Shown: positions 18,359 through 27,364, counted from the first letter of the stretch. The stretch is DNA of 40,507 nt from Lentibacillus juripiscarius JCM 12147 (GCA_001311805.1 BBCA01000025.1:1-40507), one strand, 5' to 3'. Program-made: numbers and translations. Notes: generated from the letters alone by a model not told the origin.

Positions 18359-18546
18359 GTGTATGAACATAAATTTGTGAAAGTTGATTTATCCGCTTTT
18401 AAACGTACTCCTGAGGAAGATTATCATTCGGTTGTTTATGAACACGAAAAGAAGGATGGGAGTTAATACAAATTTTCGCACCAGGAATAAAAAGTTACGG
18501 TATGCCTTCCTTCTATGAGTTAATATTTAAACGCAAGAAAGACTAA
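18359..18546 (+). CDS. DUF4177 domain protein, one frameshift
   Basis: This gene is too short and broken to stand out as an open frame. The GTG 18359 start follows AGGAGG at 8 bases. It reads YEHKFVKVDLSAFKRTPEED then YHSVVYEHEK. With one more A in the run near 18449 it continues EGWELIQIFAPGIKSYGMPS and FYELIFKRKKD to TAA 18544-18546. That is the full DUF4177 pattern (about 62 residues, cytoplasmic, unknown function). Without the correction it stops after 35 codons. Confidence 0.72.
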
Positions 18547-18681
18547 GAGCTTTCAATTTCGATTGATATAATGATGGTTGTTTCACTAGCTTCAATTTTT
18601 CCGGAAAAGGGCACTAATCCGGAATAAAAGAGTGTTCATTACTAATTCATAGGGATGTATTGGTGAAGGGAAGTGATTTAA

Positions 18682-18991
18682 ATGCCAATTTGCCAGAATT
18701 GTAACAATAAGTGGAGTTGGAAACAAACTATCAAAAAACCACTACATTAAATCCAGCAATGACTTGCCCTTATTGTGGGGAGAAGCAATACCAAACACAA
18801 AATCAAGAATGAAAAACGGTGCTTTAAACATTTGTCATCCTATTACCGCTTTTGCTTAACATTTTCTTTGATATTCCAGGGTTTATCTTGCTTAGTTTAT
18901 TCCCTATTTATTTATTGTAATTATGTCACTTTACCCATTTTTTATAAAGATAAGCAGCAAGGAAGAGTATATAAATTTTTTTAAAACATAA
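18682..18991 (+). CDS. cxxc_20_cxxc (TIGR04104-like) zinc-ribbon membrane protein, several frameshifts
   Basis: This is a small protein with two CxxC knuckles about 20 residues apart (PICQNCNNKWSWKQTIKK then MTCPYCGEKQYQT). A hydrophobic C-terminus follows, read in other frames (FVILLPLLLNIFFDIPGF, ILLSLFPIYL, VIMSLYPFF) and ending KISSKEEYINFFKT at TAA 18989-18991. At least four frame changes are needed, mostly in A or T runs (near 18740, 18804, 18920). The change near 18825 is not simply explained. So it is either a badly sequenced gene or a real pseudogene. Function unknown; the ribbon suggests metal binding. Confidence 0.6.
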
Positions 18992-19117
18992 GCGTTCTAA
19001 AATTCCTCAACGGGCGCGCTTACGGAATAAACATTCAGCCCCCGTCTTGTGTATAAGAGCCATTTAATTGAATAAGTAAAACTGTGAAAATTGTTTAAGG
19101 TGAGGCGAGAAATCAAT

Positions 19118-19442
19118 ATGTTTTTAGCACGCCCAGCAATGGATTTAAAACAGGAGTATATTGATTTTTACCAGGAGTGGAAAGAAAGTGGAGAAGAAAT
19201 GATACCTTTCGTGATTAAGAAGAATCCAGTGGACTTTCAATCAATGCTAAACTATTTATCTGATTGCGAAAAAGGGATAGAACCACCAGAAAGTTGGATA
19301 CCAGAAAGCTCCACATACTGGTTAATAGATAATAACGAAATGCAACTAATGCAGCATCTTAAATAACGGCGGAATAAGTGATAAGGACTTTATTGACGAG
19401 CAGAATAATATCTTAAAAAGGTACTGGATTGAACTTAATTAA
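19118..19442 (+). pseudogene. GNAT acetyltransferase with internal deletion
   Basis: The N-terminal part (ARPAMDLKQEYIDFYQEWKE, then MIPFVIKKNPVDF, ending STYWLIDNN) matches the start of a GNAT-type acetyltransferase of about 170 residues. After about 75 residues the frame runs into LMQHLK and stop. Just beyond, in another frame, is the C-terminal end of the same kind of protein (SILNNGGISDKDFIDEQNN, ILKRYWIELN). The whole central acetyl-CoA binding core (about 70-80 codons) is missing. Unlike the homopolymer shifts elsewhere this is a real deletion, or an assembly collapse. ATG 19118 has AAGGTGAGG upstream. Confidence 0.7.
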
Positions 19443-19493
19443 AGCTGTGTCCTTTGTCAAATAAATGGGAGCACTTGTTGAACAATCAAATTA

Positions 19494-19532
19494 AACAGCT
19501 CAGTTCACATTTAACTGAGCTGTTTTATTTTT
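19494..19532 (+). terminator. strong bidirectional terminator
   Basis: AACAGCTCAGTT, a 7-base loop, AACTGAGCTGTT (perfect 12 bp stem), then TTATTTTT. It ends the AT-rich stretch and may also stop the minus-strand thioredoxin transcript. Confidence 0.88.
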
Positions 19533-19676
19533 AGTGACAAATACCACCACAAAGTAATCTTTTTAATCCGTCTAAATTAATTAACCCGTTAATAACGGTC
19601 TGGAAAAGGTACTGATATTTTGAGTCTTCTTCTCATTAAGTGAATTCTTGCCATAACGGGATTGACTTTTTTCGGG

Positions 19677-19997
19677 TTATGCCAGCTGTTGGTGCAGGAA
19701 TTCACTTACCGAATCCGGTGTTTTGGTATCAGCGCTGTGCTGGTGAGCGAGTTTTTCACCATCTTTGAAAATCAGGATACTTGGAATACCCATCACATCA
19801 TATTTTTGCGCGATGCCTTTCACTTCATCACTGTTGATCTCGTACCAGCCATAATTGCTGAATTCCTCCATAATATCTCCGATGAACATGTCCATGCGTT
19901 TGCAGTCGGGGCACCAGTCCGCGAAAAACTTCACAATCACCGGCTTATCTGACTGAATTATCTCGTTGAACTGTTCTTCTGTATCAATATGTTTCAT
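19677..19997 (-). CDS. thioredoxin-family protein (YtpP-like)
   Basis: A 106-residue cytoplasmic thioredoxin-fold protein with active site WCPDCKRMD after VIVKFFAD and the cis-proline loop MGIPSILIFKDGE. WCPDC instead of WCGPC is typical of YtpP-like thioredoxins. ATG 19997 is chosen because AAGGGGTG precedes it and it matches the family start MKHI; the open frame extends upstream to 20045 without a ribosome binding site. The substrate is probably protein disulphides (inference). It lies 68 bases downstream of the DUF368 gene on the same strand. Confidence 0.9.
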   Translation of the reverse strand: MKHIDTEEQFNEIIQSDKPVIVKFFADWCPDCKRMDMFIGDIMEEFSNYGWYEINSDEVKGIAQKYDVMGIPSILIFKDGEKLAHQHSADTKTPDSVSEFLHQQLA

Positions 19998-20065
19998 AAT
20001 CAACACCCCTTTCATACTTCTATTTTCATTGTACCGATTTTTCATTCACTTGTCTTATAGTTTGT

Positions 20066-20881
20066 TCAGGATTCATATTCAACCTTACCAAGCAAGTAGG
20101 CTGCTCCCAGCCCCATCGCAAAAGTGACAATACTTACAAGTACCAGTGACGATTCAACCGGCCATCCGGGGAACACGACAAAGATGGATCCAACAACAAG
20201 ACCGATAACAAGGGCGAACGTAGCAGCGCGGTAATTGGCCAAAAAGAAATTAATGATTTTACTCATCACCGCAATACCTAATACAATGCCGATGCCCACT
20301 ACCGCAACAACGTCCAGCTGCAGATTGCTGATCCCATTAATGATGGTTTGATAGACACCGATAATCATTAATATGAGCGATCCGCTGATTCCCGGCAAAA
20401 TCATCGCTGAACTCGCAATGAAGCCTGAGGAAAGCAGCAAAATATACGTTGATAAGGTTTTATCCTCGATGGCGGTTCCTTCACCTGCACTTAAAAAAGC
20501 CATCGACCCGACGATCGCTGTCCCAATCAGTAAGAGCAGAACATGTTTAGTCTTAAATGAATTTTTCGCATCCGCCTGATGAAATAAATAGGGCAATATC
20601 CCCAGAATCAGCCCTAAAAAGAAAAACTGCAGTGGCTTCGGATAATGGTCAAATAACCATTGAATCAGATTGCTCAATGAGAAAATAGCTATAACAATGC
20701 CGGTACCAAGCGGAATCAGAAATCCCAGTTGTTTTTTCCAATCTTTGCTTAACAAGCCATTTATGGAAGCGATCAACCGGTCATAAATTCCAAGCAACAC
20801 GGCAATCGTTCCCCCGCTCACGCCAGGGATGACATCACTTGTTCCCATCAGTATACCACGATAAATATTTTTCCATTCCAT
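20066..20881 (-). CDS. popT: DUF368 polyprenyl-phosphate transporter (PopT type)
   Basis: A 271-residue membrane protein with about eight helices and the DUF368 signatures DVIPGVSGGTIAVLLGIYDRL near residue 16 and the internal pseudo-repeat MILPGISGSLILMIIGVYQ near 160. DUF368 proteins recycle undecaprenyl phosphate across the cytoplasmic membrane for cell wall synthesis, and the family is notable in salt- or alkali-adapted bacteria. The gene is intact. It is divergent from the padR operon, sharing a 169 bp intergenic region. Confidence 0.88.
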   Translation of the reverse strand: MEWKNIYRGILMGTSDVIPGVSGGTIAVLLGIYDRLIASINGLLSKDWKKQLGFLIPLGTGIVIAIFSLSNLIQWLFDHYPKPLQFFFLGLILGILPYLFHQADAKNSFKTKHVLLLLIGTAIVGSMAFLSAGEGTAIEDKTLSTYILLLSSGFIASSAMILPGISGSLILMIIGVYQTIINGISNLQLDVVAVVGIGIVLGIAVMSKIINFFLANYRAATFALVIGLVVGSIFVVFPGWPVESSLVLVSIVTFAMGLGAAYLLGKVEYES

Positions 20882-20947
20882 GTGTCCAAATCTCCCTCTA
20901 TAACATCGCTCATTTTACAATCATACCGTCATCATATCAAATTATGA

Positions 20948-20976
20948 TTGCAATTTACATCAAAGTTTTATATACT
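20948..20976 (+). promoter_or_regulatory. padR operon promoter
   Basis: -35 TTGCAA (20948-20953) and -10 TATACT (20971-20976) have exactly 17 bp spacing, 75 bases before padR. Downstream are two AAGGTAG motifs (near 21000 and 21037), the second serving as the ribosome binding site. PadR autoregulation is likely, but no clear palindrome was identified. Confidence 0.65.
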
Positions 20977-21050
20977 TTCATCATAGCTACTTTGTCATAC
21001 AAGGTAGCGTCTTACGGTTAGTATCTTGTATTGCAAGGTAGGTTGAAAAC

Positions 21051-21383
21051 ATGTCGTTAAGAAGTCAACTACTAAAAGGTATTCTGGAAGGTTGCATTTT
21101 ATCCATTATCAATCAGCAGCCGACATACGGCTATGAACTTTCCGTGAAACTGCAAGAGTTCGGGCTGGACGATGTCAGCGAAGGCTCCATCTACCCCATA
21201 TTGCTGCGTCTTCAAAAAGAGGGGTTGATCCAGGGGGAAATGAAAAAATCGGAAACCGGGCCGAAGCGGAAATATTATTATTTAACTGACGAAGGCCACG
21301 AAGCACTAGAGCAATTTATCCATCATTGGACAACGATTAAACAGCCGGTGGATAATATTATCGAAAAAGGAGGCAAGGGTTAG
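21051..21383 (+). CDS. PadR family transcriptional regulator
   Basis: A 110-residue winged-helix regulator with the PadR pattern: LLKGILEGCILSIINQQPTY and GYEL at the start, SEGSIYPILLRLQKEGLIQG for the recognition part, and KRKYYYLTDEGHEAL for the wing. The short C-terminal helix makes it a PadR-s2 type. The stop TAG overlaps the next gene's GTG by one base, so both are one operon. PadR regulators usually respond to cell-envelope or phenolic stress. Confidence 0.92.
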   Translation: MSLRSQLLKGILEGCILSIINQQPTYGYELSVKLQEFGLDDVSEGSIYPILLRLQKEGLIQGEMKKSETGPKRKYYYLTDEGHEALEQFIHHWTTIKQPVDNIIEKGGKG

Positions 21384-22074
21384 TGAATACAAAGGATTTA
21401 ATCCAGCTTAACAATGAAAAGCGGGAACAATTAACCGAGAAAAATAGCGAATACTATGGCGATATGCTTGTCTATATACGGACGAATTTTAATAAATCCG
21501 AACGTTATACGGAAGAAGTACTGCTGGAGTTACTGGAACACCTACTGCAAGCACAAGAAGAAGGCAGGACTGCCAAAGAAGTGTTTGGGGAAGACCCAAA
21601 AGCATACTGTAATGACATCATCGGCGAAATTCCTGCTGAGAAAAAAACCAATCGACTTACATTTGTTTTCTATATTGTTATGAATCTTATCGGCGTCGTC
21701 GGCATAACTGTCGGAGTCGTAGGGTTTGCCTTACATTATTTCTTCGATCTCGGAAGCGGCAATATTTCAATCCCGCTCGGGTCCGGAATACTGATAATAG
21801 TAACTGACTTATTGCTTTTGTGGTTGTTTATTACGATTATTTTAAAATGGATTCAAAGCTCTACATTCAAAGAAAACAACCAAAAAAATGGGTGGAATTT
21901 TTACAGCTATGGATAATATGTGCACTGTTCATCGGCCTGACGCTGCTTGTACCAAGATTTATGCCGGATTACGGGTCTGTTTTTCACATGTCGTTTCCGA
22001 CTGTTATCCTGATCGGTGCGGTTCTTTACATTATTTCATTTGCCATGAACAAAAGAATGCGAATAATAAAGTGA
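21383..22074 (+). CDS. DUF1129-like membrane protein, one frameshift
   Basis: This is a membrane protein co-encoded with PadR. The N-terminal helical domain has LTEKNSEYYGDMLVYIRTNF, EEVLLELLEHLLQAQEEGRT and VFGEDPKAYCNDII, which is the DUF1129 pattern. It is followed by four hydrophobic segments (FYIVMNLIGVVGITVG, LIIVTDLLLLWLFI, then LWIICALFIGLTLLVP and FPTVILIGAVLYIISFAM). The frame breaks near 21889, where A7 should be A8 (NQKKWVEFLQL). The repaired length is about 230 residues. GTG 21383 is used with AAGGAGG 9 bases upstream. The PadR and DUF1129 pair is common in Firmicutes; DUF1129 is the likely target. Confidence 0.8.
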
Positions 22075-22087
22075 AAAATAATCATCC

Positions 22088-22111
22088 CCGCTCCATAGTA
22101 GGGCGGTTTTT
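22088..22111 (+). terminator. terminator of the padR operon
   Basis: CCGCTCC / GGGCGG stem with a bulged T, then TTTTT, 14 bases after the stop. Confidence 0.6.
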
Positions 22112-22147
22112 GCCGTCGCGGAACACGGGACCAATCCCATGTCCCGG

Positions 22148-23320
22148 TTATTCCTCAATAAATTCCAGTTCCGGCACCCATTGTGACATGTGGTCTTTTA
22201 TTTCTTGATAATGATCCTGGGCATTTGTCAATTCATCATTGGTGAGTTCATGCATTGGGGCAACTTCATAATTGGCCCAATCTTTGAATTTCACAAATGT
22301 CGGCATAAACCGAGGCGCTTTTACTTCAATGGTTTCCTTTTCACCCTTGATTGTCTTCTCAATAGCGAACTTAAAAATACCTCCAATCCGGCGGTAAAAT
22401 TCATCCTGGCCGGACAGGAAATTGCCGAGTGAATAAACAGCCAGTGTCCGGTGCCCGTTCTTACCTTTAACCCAATCAACGGGCTGCAGGACATGTGGAT
22501 GATGACCAAGCACAACATCGGCACCGTTATCAGCAGCAAATTGGACAAGATCCTTTTGTTCTTTACTTGGCATTCGTTCATACTGGTTACCATAATGCAG
22601 ACTTAATACAACGGCATCCGCCTGCTGGTTTGCTTCTTTCATCCGTTTGCTCATTCGTTCTTTATCAATCAGATTGACGAGATAGTCTTTTCCCGCCGGA
22701 ACCGGAATCCCGTTTGTTCCATACGTATACGCTAAAAATGCAACCGAAATACCTTCATCCGTTTCATACACACGCAGCTCGTTGCTGTCAGCTTTACTTT
22801 TATAAGCCCCTGTATACATCATATCTATTTTTTCCCAGTGTTCAATAGCGCTTTTGATTGCCTCTTCCCCACCGTCCAGCGTATGATTATTCGCCAGCGA
22901 CACGACGTCAACACCGGCATTTTTTAAGGCACCGCCGACTGCATATGGGCTGTTGAATGTCGGGTAGGATGACAGCCCCAGCACTTCACCGCCAATCATC
23001 GTCTCCTGATTAGCAAATGTTATCGTTGTATCATTCAGATACGGCTTTACGCGCTTCAGCATTGGCTTAAAACTAAAATCACCATCATCTGTCCGGGCAT
23101 CTTCATAGACAGTGTCATGGATAAGCATGTCACCAATGGCGGAGAGGGTAATCTTTTTCTTCGTAACCTCAGGCCCTTCCGATTCTTTAGATTTCTCCGC
23201 TTCCTGGTTTGGCTGTTCATTTGTTTCTGCAGGTTTCTCCGAATCGTCGTCTGAGCACGCCGCCAGAAACAGACAGACAACTGAAACAGCCAAAATCCAC
23301 ACTAATTGACCCCGTTTCAT
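22148..23320 (-). CDS. CapA/PgsA-type lipoprotein (PGA_cap metallophosphatase fold)
   Basis: A 390-residue exported lipoprotein. The N-terminus is KRGQLVWILAVSVVCLFLAAC, with the Cys as lipid attachment site. An acidic linker (DDDSEKPAETNEQPN) is followed by the PGA_cap domain: IGDMLIHDTVY, FANQETMIGG, SLANNHTLDGGEEA, LSLHYGNQYE, VVLGHHPHVLQPV, YSLGNFLSGQ. ATG 23320 has AAGGAG at 9 bases and places the lipobox correctly; upstream in-frame starts would bury it. Relatives act in poly-gamma-glutamate synthesis, but no capB, capC or pgs partner is nearby, so it may be an orphan CapA of other function. Confidence 0.9.
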   Translation of the reverse strand: MKRGQLVWILAVSVVCLFLAACSDDDSEKPAETNEQPNQEAEKSKESEGPEVTKKKITLSAIGDMLIHDTVYEDARTDDGDFSFKPMLKRVKPYLNDTTITFANQETMIGGEVLGLSSYPTFNSPYAVGGALKNAGVDVVSLANNHTLDGGEEAIKSAIEHWEKIDMMYTGAYKSKADSNELRVYETDEGISVAFLAYTYGTNGIPVPAGKDYLVNLIDKERMSKRMKEANQQADAVVLSLHYGNQYERMPSKEQKDLVQFAADNGADVVLGHHPHVLQPVDWVKGKNGHRTLAVYSLGNFLSGQDEFYRRIGGIFKFAIEKTIKGEKETIEVKAPRFMPTFVKFKDWANYEVAPMHELTNDELTNAQDHYQEIKDHMSQWVPELEFIEE

Positions 23321-23408
23321 GTATTTTAGCTCCTTCGTCATTTTGCTCTCATCATAACATGACTGATGCCAAAAAACGACAACTTTTGCGCACATTCGCG
23401 AGTACAAT

Positions 23409-24558
23409 CTACCATTTTTCTATCACGGTTGCATTGGCCATCCCCATGCCCTCACAAATAGCCAGTAACCCATACTGGCTATCGGAACGCTCCAATTCAT
23501 TGACTAGCGAGACCAATAGCTTCGTTCCGGTTGCACCTAACGGGTGGCCTAGCGCAATTGCACCGCCATTTACGTTTTAGCTTGTCACTATCTGCTCCTG
23601 TCTCCTGCAGCCAGGCAAGCGGGACAGGAGCAAATGCTTCATTGACTTCAAACCGATCGATTTGGTCAATTGTTAACTTCGCCTTTTTCAGCACCTGTCT
23701 TGTTGCTTCGATTGGCCCCGTCAGCATCAGTGTCGGATCAGAGCCAACAACCGTACGCGCAATGATTCTGGCTTTCGGCCGCAGCCCCAATTCCTCCGCT
23801 TTCTCCCGCGACATTAACAGCACCGCACTTGCCCCATCACTCATTTGACTCGCATTCCCAGCTGTGATCTTTCCACCCTCCTGAAATACCGGCTGCAGTT
23901 CCGCTAGTGCTTCTGGTGTTGTATCAGCACGCGGCCCTTCATCAATGTCTGCCATCTCAAGTCGTCCATTTTCATCGCTAGTTTCTACCAGAACGATCTC
24001 TTCTTCAAAGTGACCTTTCTCAATGGCTGTCAGTGCCCTCTGATGGCTATTATAGGAAAATGCATCCAGTTCTTCCCTAGTTAAATTCCACTCTGAAGCA
24101 ATTTTTTCTGCTGAAATACCCTGATTGACAATGTCATAGGTTGCAGTCAGTTTTTCACTTGGCTCTGTCCCTTTCATGTTTGAAAACATTGGTGCACGCG
24201 TCATGTTCTCCACTCCGCCGGCAATGATAATGTCCATGTCACCCGCGGCAATCGCCTGTGCACCAAAATGAACGGCCTGCTGACTGGATCCGCATTGCCG
24301 GTCAATCGTGACACCCGGCACATGAGATGGAAATTCAGCAATCAGTGCCGCTGTCCGGGCGACATTACCGCCTTGTTCCTTGACTTGGGTCACACAGCCC
24401 AAAATAACATCATCAACGGCGGACTTCTCGACATTCGAGCGATTGACCAGTTCATCAAGCACAATTGCCGCTAGCTCATCCGACCGATAATCCGCAAACA
24501 TTCCTTTTCGTCGTCCCACGGCTGTCCGGCACCCATCTACAATAACTACTTCTCGCAT
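23409..24558 (-). CDS. acetyl-CoA acyltransferase (thiolase), one frameshift
   Basis: A cytoplasmic thiolase of about 382 residues, for beta-oxidation or acetoacetyl-CoA metabolism. Nucleophile Cys89 is in [20 protein letters not shown]. The second set is [19 protein letters not shown] with the catalytic His, and [11 protein letters not shown] with the acid/base Cys. The frame breaks near 23576, where A4 should be A3 ([15 protein letters not shown]), and then continues to TAG 23409-23411. ATG 24558 follows AAAGGGGTG. No other beta-oxidation gene is adjacent. Confidence 0.9.
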
Positions 24559-24812
24559 AACGCACCCCTTTCACGACATCCTCCCTATATTATATCTGAC
24601 TCTTCTTAAAATGAGAACTTTCTATCTCTTATGATTATAATCGAACCCGACCACTTCAAAGTGTCATCAGGATTTTTAAAATTTACGACACCTTTTTCAG
24701 AATGGAGACGATAGTAGTTATAAGGGTAGAGGAAAGAACTTAACGAAAATGTTTAACATAATACACACAGGGAACAAGTTAATAGATTCTATTAGTAGAA
24801 AGGAAGTCTCAC

Positions 24813-24962
24813 ATGCGAAACACACAATATCAGCCAACGCAGAACAAACAGATGACAGATGCGCAGGAAGTCCACTTTGCTAGGGCCTTCAAACAGGCAG
24901 ACATTGCCGGCGGGTTCCGCAGAGCAAACTCCAGTGAAACAAATAGAAACTGCAGCTGTTAA
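24813..24962 (+). CDS. 49-residue hypothetical protein, Cys-containing tail
   Basis: ATG 24813 has AAGGAAG at 6-base spacing and TAA at 24960-24962. The protein is hydrophilic and Gln/Asn-rich (RNTQYQPTQNKQMTDAQEVH), then has a basic amphipathic segment (FARAFKQADIAGGFRRAN) and ends NCSC. I do not recognise it. A hairpin follows 16 bases downstream. The good ribosome binding site makes it more than chance. The 250 bases upstream (24559-24812) contain no other gene that I can see. Confidence 0.5.
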   Translation: MRNTQYQPTQNKQMTDAQEVHFARAFKQADIAGGFRRANSSETNRNCSC

Positions 24963-24978
24963 GAGACATACGTATTCC

Positions 24979-25008
24979 CTTTCCTGTCCAGCATGTACGG
25001 ACAGGAAG
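24979..25008 (+). terminator. hairpin between the small ORF and the ABC transporter
   Basis: CTTTCCTGTCC, a 9-base loop, then GGACAGGAAG: a perfect stem of about 10 bp. The following sequence has few T, so it could be a weak terminator or an RNA stabiliser upstream of the ABC operon. Confidence 0.5.
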
Positions 25009-25096
25009 TATTGTTGGGGAATAGTCTTCGAAAAATGAAACTAAATTGCATCTCAATCGTAAGAACAGGAAGTCAGAGGATTGGAGGATGTTATTC

Positions 25097-26017
25097 ATGT
25101 CAGAAACAGCTATGGAACTAGTGGATGTAAAGAAAACCATCGGCAAAAAAGAAATTATCACCGGCCTATCTTTCTCCATCCATAAAGGAGAAGTATTCGG
25201 ATTCATCGGTCCAAACGGTGCCGGGAAGACAACGACGATACGCATGATGGTCGGGCTGATGCAAATCACCAGTGGCGATGTGCAAATACTGGGAAACAGC
25301 ATTAAGTCGGAATATAAAGATGCTATCAAAGAAGTTGGTGCTATCGTCGAAAACCCCGAAATGCACTCATTCATGACCGGGTGGCAAAACTTAAAGCATT
25401 ATGCCCGCATGATGCCCAATGTCACCAAAGAACGTATCTCAGAGGTCGTCAAACTTGTCGGGCTGGAAAAGCCTATCAACGAAAAAGTTGGAAAATACTC
25501 CTTAGGTATGCGGCAGCGTCTCGGCATCGCACAAGCATTGCTGCATAAGCCGTCCGTCCTTATTCTGGACGAACCTACCAATGGACTGGACCCAGCCGGC
25601 ATCCGTGAAATCCGGCAATACATACGGGAACTGGCTGAACAGGAAAATGTCGCTATTATCATTTCCAGCCATTTATTGTCGGAAATCGAGCAAATGTGTG
25701 ATCGTATTGGCCTGATTAAAAATGGCGAAATGATTGCCATACAGGATGTCCGCGCAGCGACTGAACAGACATCAGCAGCAGAGATCCAAATGGAAGTAAC
25801 ACCAATTGATCAGGCAGTGGAAACATTAAAAACGGAATATGACATCGACGCAGCATCATCCGACAATACCTTAACAATAAAGGGTGAGCGAGAGATGATA
25901 CCAAAAATCATCCAAACATTTGTGAACCACGATATTCAGATATACCAAGTAACCATTACGAAATCAACATTGGAGGATAAATTCTTTGAACTGATTGGAG
26001 AGAATACCATTGAGTAA
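25097..26017 (+). CDS. ABC transporter ATP-binding protein (BcrA/CcmA type)
   Basis: A 306-residue cytoplasmic ATPase subunit of a two-gene exporter. Walker A GPNGAGKTT is at about 38-46, Q-loop VENPEM, signature YSLGMRQRLGIAQAL at about 135-149, Walker B LILDEP at 155-160, and H-loop SSHLLSEIEQMCDRI. The C-terminal 80 residues form the extra domain seen in bacitracin or lantibiotic-type exporters. ATG 25097 has GGAGG at 9 bases; an open frame from 25046 has no ribosome binding site. The stop overlaps the permease TTG. The substrate is not evident; peptide, lipid or drug export is likely. Confidence 0.92.
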   Translation: MSETAMELVDVKKTIGKKEIITGLSFSIHKGEVFGFIGPNGAGKTTTIRMMVGLMQITSGDVQILGNSIKSEYKDAIKEVGAIVENPEMHSFMTGWQNLKHYARMMPNVTKERISEVVKLVGLEKPINEKVGKYSLGMRQRLGIAQALLHKPSVLILDEPTNGLDPAGIREIRQYIRELAEQENVAIIISSHLLSEIEQMCDRIGLIKNGEMIAIQDVRAATEQTSAAEIQMEVTPIDQAVETLKTEYDIDAASSDNTLTIKGEREMIPKIIQTFVNHDIQIYQVTITKSTLEDKFFELIGENTIE

Positions 26018-26957
26018 TTTTTTCAGCTATTAGTAAATGAACAAGTTAAGTTATACATACGCAAATCAACCTGGATTATGTACATACTTCTTGCAGTACT
26101 CGTTCTCGGACTAGCTTTTCTTGCAAACTTTGCGGCAGAACAGACCGAAAAGTACCAGGATGAAAACTGGAAGCAGACATTACAAGATGAGAACGCTGAA
26201 ATGAAACAGCAAATGAAAGAGGACGACATGATGGGTGGATTCACCTCATCACAAATCGAAAAAATAACTTTTACCTTGAGCACGATATTCAGCCGCGCAG
26301 CTATGATGCTTGGCAATTCGTGATGGAACACAAATTCTTGCTGTCACTGGTCAGCCTTTTTACAATCATCGTAGCCGCAGGAATCATTGCGAATGAATTT
26401 AAATGGGGAACGATTAAGCTCCTTCTTATCCGACCGATTTCACGCACAACGATTCTCGCATCCAAATATGTGTCGGTATTATTGTTTGCGTTGTTTACAT
26501 TGCTGTTTGTACTTGTTTTTTCCTGGATTGTCGGTGCACTATTTTTTGGAGTAAATGGAGCAGATCCGCACATTGTGTTAAACCAGTCCGGCGAATATGC
26601 CCATGTTTCCATTATCAGCCAGATCACGGAAGGTTATGGCCTGCAGCTAATAACGCTGGTAATGATGGCAACACTTGCGTTTATGATTTCTGCTATTTTC
26701 CGACAAAGCTCGCTCGCCATTGGAATTGCTATTTTCCTGATGCTTTCCGGCAACGCGATTGTCAGCTTTTTTCCGAATATAACTGGGCAAAATATATCCT
26801 GTTCGCCAACACCAACATGAATCAGTATATCAACGGTTCTCCCTTGTTTGAGGGTATGAGTTTGGGCTTTTCCATTGCCGTTCTGGCGGTATATTATGTC
26901 CTATTCATGGCCATTGCATGGGTGTTCTTTACGAAAAGAGATGTCGCGGGGACGTAA
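26010..26957 (+). CDS. ABC-2 type permease, three frameshifts
   Basis: This is the membrane partner of the preceding ATPase, about 315 residues with six helices (WIMYILLAVLVLGLAFLANF near the start, a large hydrophilic loop with EQTEKYQDENWKQTL, then LVSLFTIIVAAGIIANEFKW and four more). It starts at TTG 26010 overlapping the ATPase stop by eight bases. Frameshifts: near 26022 (T6 for T7), near 26267 (A6 for A7, EKNNFYLEHDIQP), near 26778 (AA for AAA, FFPKYNWAKYILF). It ends FTKRDVAGT at TAA 26955-26957. The FKWGTIKLLLIRPISR motif is the usual ABC-2 cytoplasmic coupling segment. Confidence 0.86.
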
Positions 26958-26975
26958 GCGGCTTCGCTTCCAAAA

Positions 26976-27015
26976 CCGCGCCAAACATGTTATATATAAT
27001 GTGAGGCGCGGCTTT
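26976..27015 (+). terminator. terminator of the ABC operon
   Basis: CCGCGCC (26976-26982) pairs with GGCGCGG (27005-27011), with an inner ACAT/ATGT pairing, followed by CTTTCT, 19 bases after the permease stop. Confidence 0.75.
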
Positions 27016-27097
27016 CTGGTGGCCCCGGCTTACTATCGTATTATTCTTCCGCACGATCTAAATTTGTTCGGCATACCTGTATACTGAGGTGTTTTTC

Positions 27098-27364
27098 ATG
27101 AGGCGGTATTTGACAACGATTTTCTTGATTTTGAGCGGGATTGTTTTAGTGATTGGCCTAAGCATTGATTTGTATTGGAGCGGAATTGCTTCATGGGGGC
27201 TGGCATTCATCTTTCTTATATTTGCGACCTATTTTACGAAGTACATACCAAATGAAAAAAGAACAAAAAATGAGGGATGCCATGACCATGTTCATGCATC
27301 CCTTTTTAGAGGTTGTTCAAAAAGTCCGGCTAAAATGACACATCGTACAGAGGATCTTCGCTAA
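27098..27364 (+). CDS. small two-helix membrane protein, tail probably out of frame
   Basis: ATG 27098 follows GAGGTG at about 6 bases. It begins with RRYLTTIFLILSGIVLVIGL and then SIDLYWSGIASWGLAFIFLI, giving two helices, and is unrecognised. The literal frame runs to 27364, but its last 30 codons pass through a perfect terminator (27274-27307) and a repeat end (27309-27345). One more A in the A6 run near 27270 would stop it at TGA 27271-27273, just before the terminator, with tail EKRTKK. I regard the 58-residue form as real. Confidence 0.55.
   Translation: MRRYLTTIFLILSGIVLVIGLSIDLYWSGIASWGLAFIFLIFATYFTKYIPNEKRTKNEGCHDHVHASLFRGCSKSPAKMTHRTEDLR
27274..27307 (+). terminator. intrinsic terminator after the small membrane protein
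   Basis: GGGATG-C-CATGA pairs with TCATG-CATCCC (11 bp, one bulge), followed by TTTTT. A clear U tract. Confidence 0.85.
27309..27345 (-). repeat. MITE-like repeat, right half of a split copy
   Basis: GAGGTTGTTCAAAAAGTCCGG then CTAAAATGACACATCG is the right end of the repeat family in reverse orientation. It stops at CACATC, exactly where the other half at 28788-28943 begins with CACATC. The two together make one full-length reverse copy. Confidence 0.75.
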
